A stretch of DNA of 9,314 bases. Origin: Lentisphaeria bacterium. GTDB taxonomy: Bacteria; Verrucomicrobiota; Lentisphaeria; Oligosphaerales; Lenti-02. The translations under genes and the position numbers were made by a program. Numbering within the stretch: position 1 is the stretch's first letter; each line of letters begins with the position of its first letter. The stretch spans positions 1-9,314 of the forward strand of contig JAGLDW010001107.1 of NCBI GenBank assembly GCA_023145395.1. Reading direction: 5' to 3'. The notes under the pieces were generated by a model that was given only the letters and a program-made list of their open reading frames with translations, was not told where the DNA came from and made no database searches. Positions 6,005 through 9,314 of this stretch are shown here, in pieces.

Positions 6005-8760
6005 GTTTTCCAGAGACTCTCATCAGACGGCGCGCGCCAATCGACCAGTGCTTGAAAACGGCGCATGTCTCCTTGTTTGCGGTATGCAAGGAATACATGC
6101 TGAAGCACTTTCAGGTAGCGCCACGTCTGACCGCTTTCGCGGGAGACCTCGGCACACCAGCGGATCATGTGTGCCGCCTTGGCATCGGTTTCCTCGAACT
6201 CGCGCCCCTTGGTCTCCAGGATCCAGAAGACAGAGCCGTCGTCTGTATGTTGCACGGCGACAAAGTCGGGGTAGTAAAGCCGGATCGAACCGGCCTTCGA
6301 GAGGTACTGCACGTGGAAGCTTGTGAACCACTCGGCCAAGGCGGCAAAGCGCTCAATATCATCGCAGGAATCCAGGTATTCCGCAAAGCTTGTCTCCAAT
6401 TGATTGTAGCATGCGACTCTATTGAAGATCGTCTTCTGGCACACCACGCTCATGCGTCGCCAGAGGAATGGCTCTGTTTCAGACAACCTGTGCTTCGCCC
6501 CCTGTAGTTTGACAGGTCGGGGGGTTGCCGTCAGTTCCCCGATTTTCCGTCCCAGCAACACCGCGATGGCTTCCAGCAGATCCGTGTGATTCAGAGCACG
6601 TCGCAGGCCCACATCGTCAAGTGGCACGGTTCCGCCAAAACAACGTCGGTGCACAAACTCTCGCACTTTTGGATACAGGACGGCGAAGTGTCCGGGTAGC
6701 TTGGCTGCACGCACAACGCGCTGGGTGAGGGAGGAGAGCAAGTTTTCGATGGGAGGCACGTTGTCGGCATTGAATTCAATCTCATCCGATCCGACTTTCA
6801 CGTCCACAATCCCATGAATGAGGTCAATTCGGTTGATCACAGTTGCATCGAGTGCCGATTCGTCGGCCAACGGAGGCAGGGCAAGGGGATCAAGATCCTC
6901 AACGCGCCGGTACTCCCGTTGGTACAGGGCAGTTGTTCGGGGAATCTCGATGTCCAGGTGTATTTTGTCCTCCAAGGGAAAGATCTGCTCTCCCGGACGC
7001 GGCGGCACAGTCGTGGTCTTGATGCCAACACCTTCCTTCTCCAATTCCCGAATGAACTGCTCAAAGGCGTTTGTGCCGATCAGCTCGACAACTTGGTTGC
7101 AGTCGCGGGGAATCTTGCGCATCAGACGCAGCCCGCGTCCCACCGCCTGCTCAGGAAGGATGTTGGCCTTGGACGTGAATGGGCGCAAACCGAGAATCAC
7201 AGTCACATTGCGCACGTCCCAGCCTTCGCGCAGCATCATCACGGAAACGATGGCACGCACCCGGGAGGTGCCCTGGTCCACGTTCTTGGCTTCTGTACGT
7301 GCCAAGTCAAGATCCTTTTTGGTGATCTCCCCATTCCTCTTGGTGTGGATCAGCAGGACGCGTCCATCCGCTTTGAACTCCGGCTCGCGTCGCAGCCGTT
7401 CGGCGATGGAGTCGGCGTCCTTGGTGTTCTCCGCCATCACGAAGAGGATGGGCTTTTCACCCACCCTCCTGTAGGCATCGACGTGCTGGCGCCAACGTCC
7501 AATGGCGATGGCGATCCACTCATTGTAGGTGTCCCCGGCCTCTTCGTGGGCGTACTTGTCGGGATCCTTCTTGTCAGTCTGATGGATGATTAGCGGTGTC
7601 TTGACGATGCGGTCCTCGGTGGCCTGAGCCAGCGGATAGTCGACCACTATCCATGGGAAATACGTTCCGTTCTGGTTCTTCGGAGTGGCGGAGAGATCCA
7701 GCCAGGCAGTCAACCCGTCCGCCCCCTTCTCCCGGAGATTTTTGTGAAGTGCCATCAACGTCTTCGACCAAGCCAGTTCATCGTCGTGAACGTGGTGTGC
7801 CTCGTCGTTGAGCACCATCAGGTTGGGAACACTCTTGATGCGGTCAAGCATGGGATCCGCACTGGCCAGGTTGCCGCTCGGGGCATTGCCCAGAATCGCG
7901 GCGATAGGATTGATCGGCTCGGGCGGTGGCCCACTGCCCTCGTAGATCCGCTGAATGTTCGTGAGGAAGAGATTGCCACTTGGCGATGGGGTTCGCGCAT
8001 CACCGCGCAAAATGCTCTGCAAAGTGAACTCGTGCCGCCACTCGGGCGGAACGATTGGCAACTCGTGGAAGACGCGGCACGAGTCGAAGTCGTCCTTCAA
8101 ACGCTCGTAGACGATCACGTTCGGCGCCACCACCAGAAAGTTGCTGGCCAGCTTGCTGCCCGCTTCGCGACGGCGATGGAGGTAGCTCCAGGCGATCAAC
8201 AGCGCCATGACCACCGTCTTGCCGCTGCCAGTGGCCATCTTGATCGCGTAGCGTGGCAGATTGGGCGGCGGCAACTCCTGCTCGGCATCCTTGCTGATTT
8301 CCGGGATGTAGCGCCGGAAGAAGCGAGTGCCCTGGGTCGTGGTCAGGATCTGAAGGCCGAGCAGATCCTGCGACTGGAAGAACGCTTTCAGCAGGTCGGC
8401 GGCGTCCAGAAGACTGCGAATCTCATGCAAGTAGACCACAGTCTCGACGGCCTCACGCTGGCAGTAGTAGAATCGGAAGATTTCGCCGCCGAGGAGAATG
8501 TGGTCCTCGTCGAACCAGTAGCGGAGCAGACGAAGTGTCGTATCGCTCACGCCGGGGTAGTCGTCTTTCCGCCACTGATCGACCGCTTGGCGAATGCCGG
8601 GCGTCAGCACCAGCTTGCTGGCACGGCGTCCGTCCTTCGCCTCCCACGTGTCAGCACCCGATTTCACCAGATGCTGTGTTGGAGGAGAATACGGATCACG
8701 GCCTGGAACCTCCGGCAGGTCCAGATCGAGTACGCTCTCCGGTTGCTTGTTCAAGGTCAC
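6001..8760 (-). CDS. SF2 helicase with C-terminal PD-(D/E)XK nuclease, type III restriction Res-like
   Basis: The 919-residue product carries helicase motif I ATGSGKT (176-182), motif II DEAH (319-322), motif III SATP (357-360), a motif V-like segment MMLREGWDVRNV (508-519) and motif VI QAVGRGLR (538-545). Near the C-terminus, YYPDFVAV (829-836) and ILETKG (847-852) form a PD-(D/E)XK signature with D832, E849 and K851. This combination is typical of type III restriction subunits and related stand-alone enzymes. The N-terminal SPPTQH and the length recall the group NCBI names BPTD_3080-like, from memory. No Mod methyltransferase is in the window; it may lie beyond the right edge or be absent. 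The first start is GTG at 8760, but GGAG (8763-8766) is only 2 bases from it and 8 from an in-frame TTG at 8754, which may be the true start. The stop overlaps the radC start. All motifs are intact. Confidence 0.93.
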   Translation of the reverse strand: MTLNKQPESVLDLDLPEVPGRDPYSPPTQHLVKSGADTWEAKDGRRASKLVLTPGIRQAVDQWRKDDYPGVSDTTLRLLRYWFDEDHILLGGEIFRFYYCQREAVETVVYLHEIRSLLDAADLLKAFFQSQDLLGLQILTTTQGTRFFRRYIPEISKDAEQELPPPNLPRYAIKMATGSGKTVVMALLIAWSYLHRRREAGSKLASNFLVVAPNVIVYERLKDDFDSCRVFHELPIVPPEWRHEFTLQSILRGDARTPSPSGNLFLTNIQRIYEGSGPPPEPINPIAAILGNAPSGNLASADPMLDRIKSVPNLMVLNDEAHHVHDDELAWSKTLMALHKNLREKGADGLTAWLDLSATPKNQNGTYFPWIVVDYPLAQATEDRIVKTPLIIHQTDKKDPDKYAHEEAGDTYNEWIAIAIGRWRQHVDAYRRVGEKPILFVMAENTKDADSIAERLRREPEFKADGRVLLIHTKRNGEITKKDLDLARTEAKNVDQGTSRVRAIVSVMMLREGWDVRNVTVILGLRPFTSKANILPEQAVGRGLRLMRKIPRDCNQVVELIGTNAFEQFIRELEKEGVGIKTTTVPPRPGEQIFPLEDKIHLDIEIPRTTALYQREYRRVEDLDPLALPPLADESALDATVINRIDLIHGIVDVKVGSDEIEFNADNVPPIENLLSSLTQRVVRAAKLPGHFAVLYPKVREFVHRRCFGGTVPLDDVGLRRALNHTDLLEAIAVLLGRKIGELTATPRPVKLQGAKHRLSETEPFLWRRMSVVCQKTIFNRVACYNQLETSFAEYLDSCDDIERFAALAEWFTSFHVQYLSKAGSIRLYYPDFVAVQHTDDGSVFWILETKGREFEETDAKAAHMIRWCAEVSRESGQTWRYLKVLQHVFLAYRKQGDMRRFQALVDWRAPSDESLWKT

Positions 8761-8768
8761 AGCTCCAT
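8757..8768 (-). promoter_or_regulatory. Start region of the nuclease gene: GGAG site and a three-codon mini-frame
   Basis: On the minus strand ATG GAG CTG TGA (8757-8768) is a three-codon frame whose TGA overlaps the GTG at 8760 as GTGA. Its GGAG could serve as Shine-Dalgarno for the in-frame TTG at 8754, with an 8-base spacer. In the nuclease frame, the nearest upstream stop is a TGA inside the repeat array. No ATG, GTG or TTG start lies upstream of 8760 before that stop. Confidence 0.35.
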
Positions 8769-8777
8769 GTGCCAGTC

Positions 8778-8909
8778 TGTCATGAGTTCTGTCGCAAGTT
8801 TGTCACAAATCTTGGCAAGTTCGACGGCTTGTCTGTATCGTGGCGCGATTCTCGTCGCAATATGTCGCGATACTATGTCGCAAACACTGTCGCAAACATG
8901 TCGCAAACA
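8778..8909. repeat. Degenerate 11-12 bp direct-repeat array (TGTCGCAAACA)
   Basis: On the plus strand three identical 11-mers TGTCGCAAACA start at 8876, 8888 and 8899, with gaps of one and zero bases. Related units start at 8863 (TGTCGCGAT), 8853 (CGTCGCAAT), 8841 (TGGCGCGAT), 8830 (TGTCTGTAT), 8812 (TTGGCAAG), 8801 (TGTCACAAA), 8790 (TGTCGCAAG) and 8778 (TGTCATGAG). Adjacent units are 10-13 bases apart, about one helical turn, apart from an 18-base step with no clear unit at 8812-8830. Identity is highest next to the fic stop and decays toward the nuclease gene. The array fills nearly the whole 150-bp spacer. It could be an operator cluster or a slippage-prone remnant; the sequence alone does not decide. 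Confidence 0.75.
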
Positions 8910-8910
8910 T

Positions 8911-9314
8911 CTATAACCCCTTTTGGATCAACTGGTACACACGTTGATGGGTCGCGCCCTTTGCGGTTGCCAGTCCAGCATCGGCCAGTATCTTCAGATC
9001 TCGTTGCAGGGTCCTGCGATTGGTTTTTTGGAACAGCTTCTCAAAATCCTGAATGGTGAATTCTTCCCCAGTTAGGAAACTTCCGAGCATCATGCCCTGC
9101 CGTCCGTTCAGGCCATGTTTTCGAACCAGCACATCCCGGCGAATGATGCGTTCCCCACGTTGCTTGACCTCGGTCATCTGGGTCTCAAGCCCGCCGACGA
9201 AATAGTCTAGCCAGCCAGTCATGTCCATGTGGTTCGCGCGCACATCCTGGATGGCCTGGTAGAAGGCGGGTCGGTCCCGGTCGTAGTACTCGCTGATCGT
9301 GAACAGGCGTTTGA
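8911..9314 (-). CDS. Fic family protein, C-terminal part with winged-helix tail (5' end outside the window)
   Basis: The frame enters from the right edge and gives 133 residues before TAG at 8911. It opens with KRLFTISEYYDRDRPAFYQA and continues DMTGWLDYFVGGLETQM. This is the helical segment that follows the Fic core in the common Fic-plus-HTH architecture. The last ~65 residues (from LNGRQGMMLGSFL through RRTLQRDLKILADAGLA) look like a winged helix-turn-helix. The catalytic HPFxxGNGR motif lies upstream, outside the window, so activity cannot be judged. Fic enzymes usually transfer AMP to target proteins. The DNA-binding tail suggests self-regulation or control of neighbours, which is inference. 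An internal GTG at 9243 is not the start, because homology-like sequence extends in frame to the edge. The gene lies 150 bp upstream of the nuclease gene on the same strand. Confidence 0.85.
   Translation of the reverse strand, partial: KRLFTISEYYDRDRPAFYQAIQDVRANHMDMTGWLDYFVGGLETQMTEVKQRGERIIRRDVLVRKHGLNGRQGMMLGSFLTGEEFTIQDFEKLFQKTNRRTLQRDLKILADAGLATAKGATHQRVYQLIQKGL

Noticed and set aside
8778..8909. CRISPR array
   Set aside because: Units are 11 bp with zero or one-base gaps, are degenerate, and have no unique spacers or cas genes nearby.
8778..8909. Replication-origin iterons
   Set aside because: No Rep gene or AT-rich unwinding region is present, and the repeats lie inside a gene run on one strand.
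7744..8916. Plus-strand frame of 390 codons ending in the repeat array
   Set aside because: It is antisense to the helicase-nuclease gene, whose motifs are unmistakable. Its tail only translates the repeats and has no domain.

Overview
All seven recognisable genes lie on the minus strand, so the window reads right to left as a run of closely spaced genes. The sequence is GC-rich, with long meaningless open frames on the opposite strand. A DUF3604 protein, a neutral-ceramidase-like protein and a soluble PAS histidine kinase with an NtrC-type regulator would fit Planctomycetota, Lentisphaerota/Kiritimatiellota or Hydrogenedentota. That guess rests on gene content only and has low confidence. 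I see no rRNA, tRNA, CRISPR array or insertion sequence.

Right half (about 5270-9314), accessory or defence-like block. In transcription order it holds: the C-terminal end of a Fic-family protein with a winged-helix tail; a 130-bp array of degenerate 11-12 bp TGTCGCAA repeats; a 919-residue superfamily 2 helicase with a C-terminal PD-(D/E)XK nuclease signature, resembling type III restriction Res subunits; and a RadC/JAMM protein. The nuclease and radC overlap by four bases (GTGA), so they are probably translationally coupled. No methyltransferase gene is visible.

Left half (1 to about 5230), probably host functions. A neutral/alkaline-ceramidase-like protein follows radC after a 39-bp spacer containing an 8-bp hairpin. 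A 198-bp region then carries a candidate promoter and a palindrome. Next comes a two-component pair, a cytosolic PAS histidine kinase and a sigma-54-type response regulator, overlapping by ATGA. A DUF3604 gene starts 48 bp downstream of the regulator and runs off the left edge.

The kinase and regulator clearly work together. The Fic, nuclease and RadC genes are a plausible functional group, but that rests on order and spacing. The ceramidase-like and DUF3604 proteins both look like metal-dependent hydrolases, and any control of them by the two-component system is inference.
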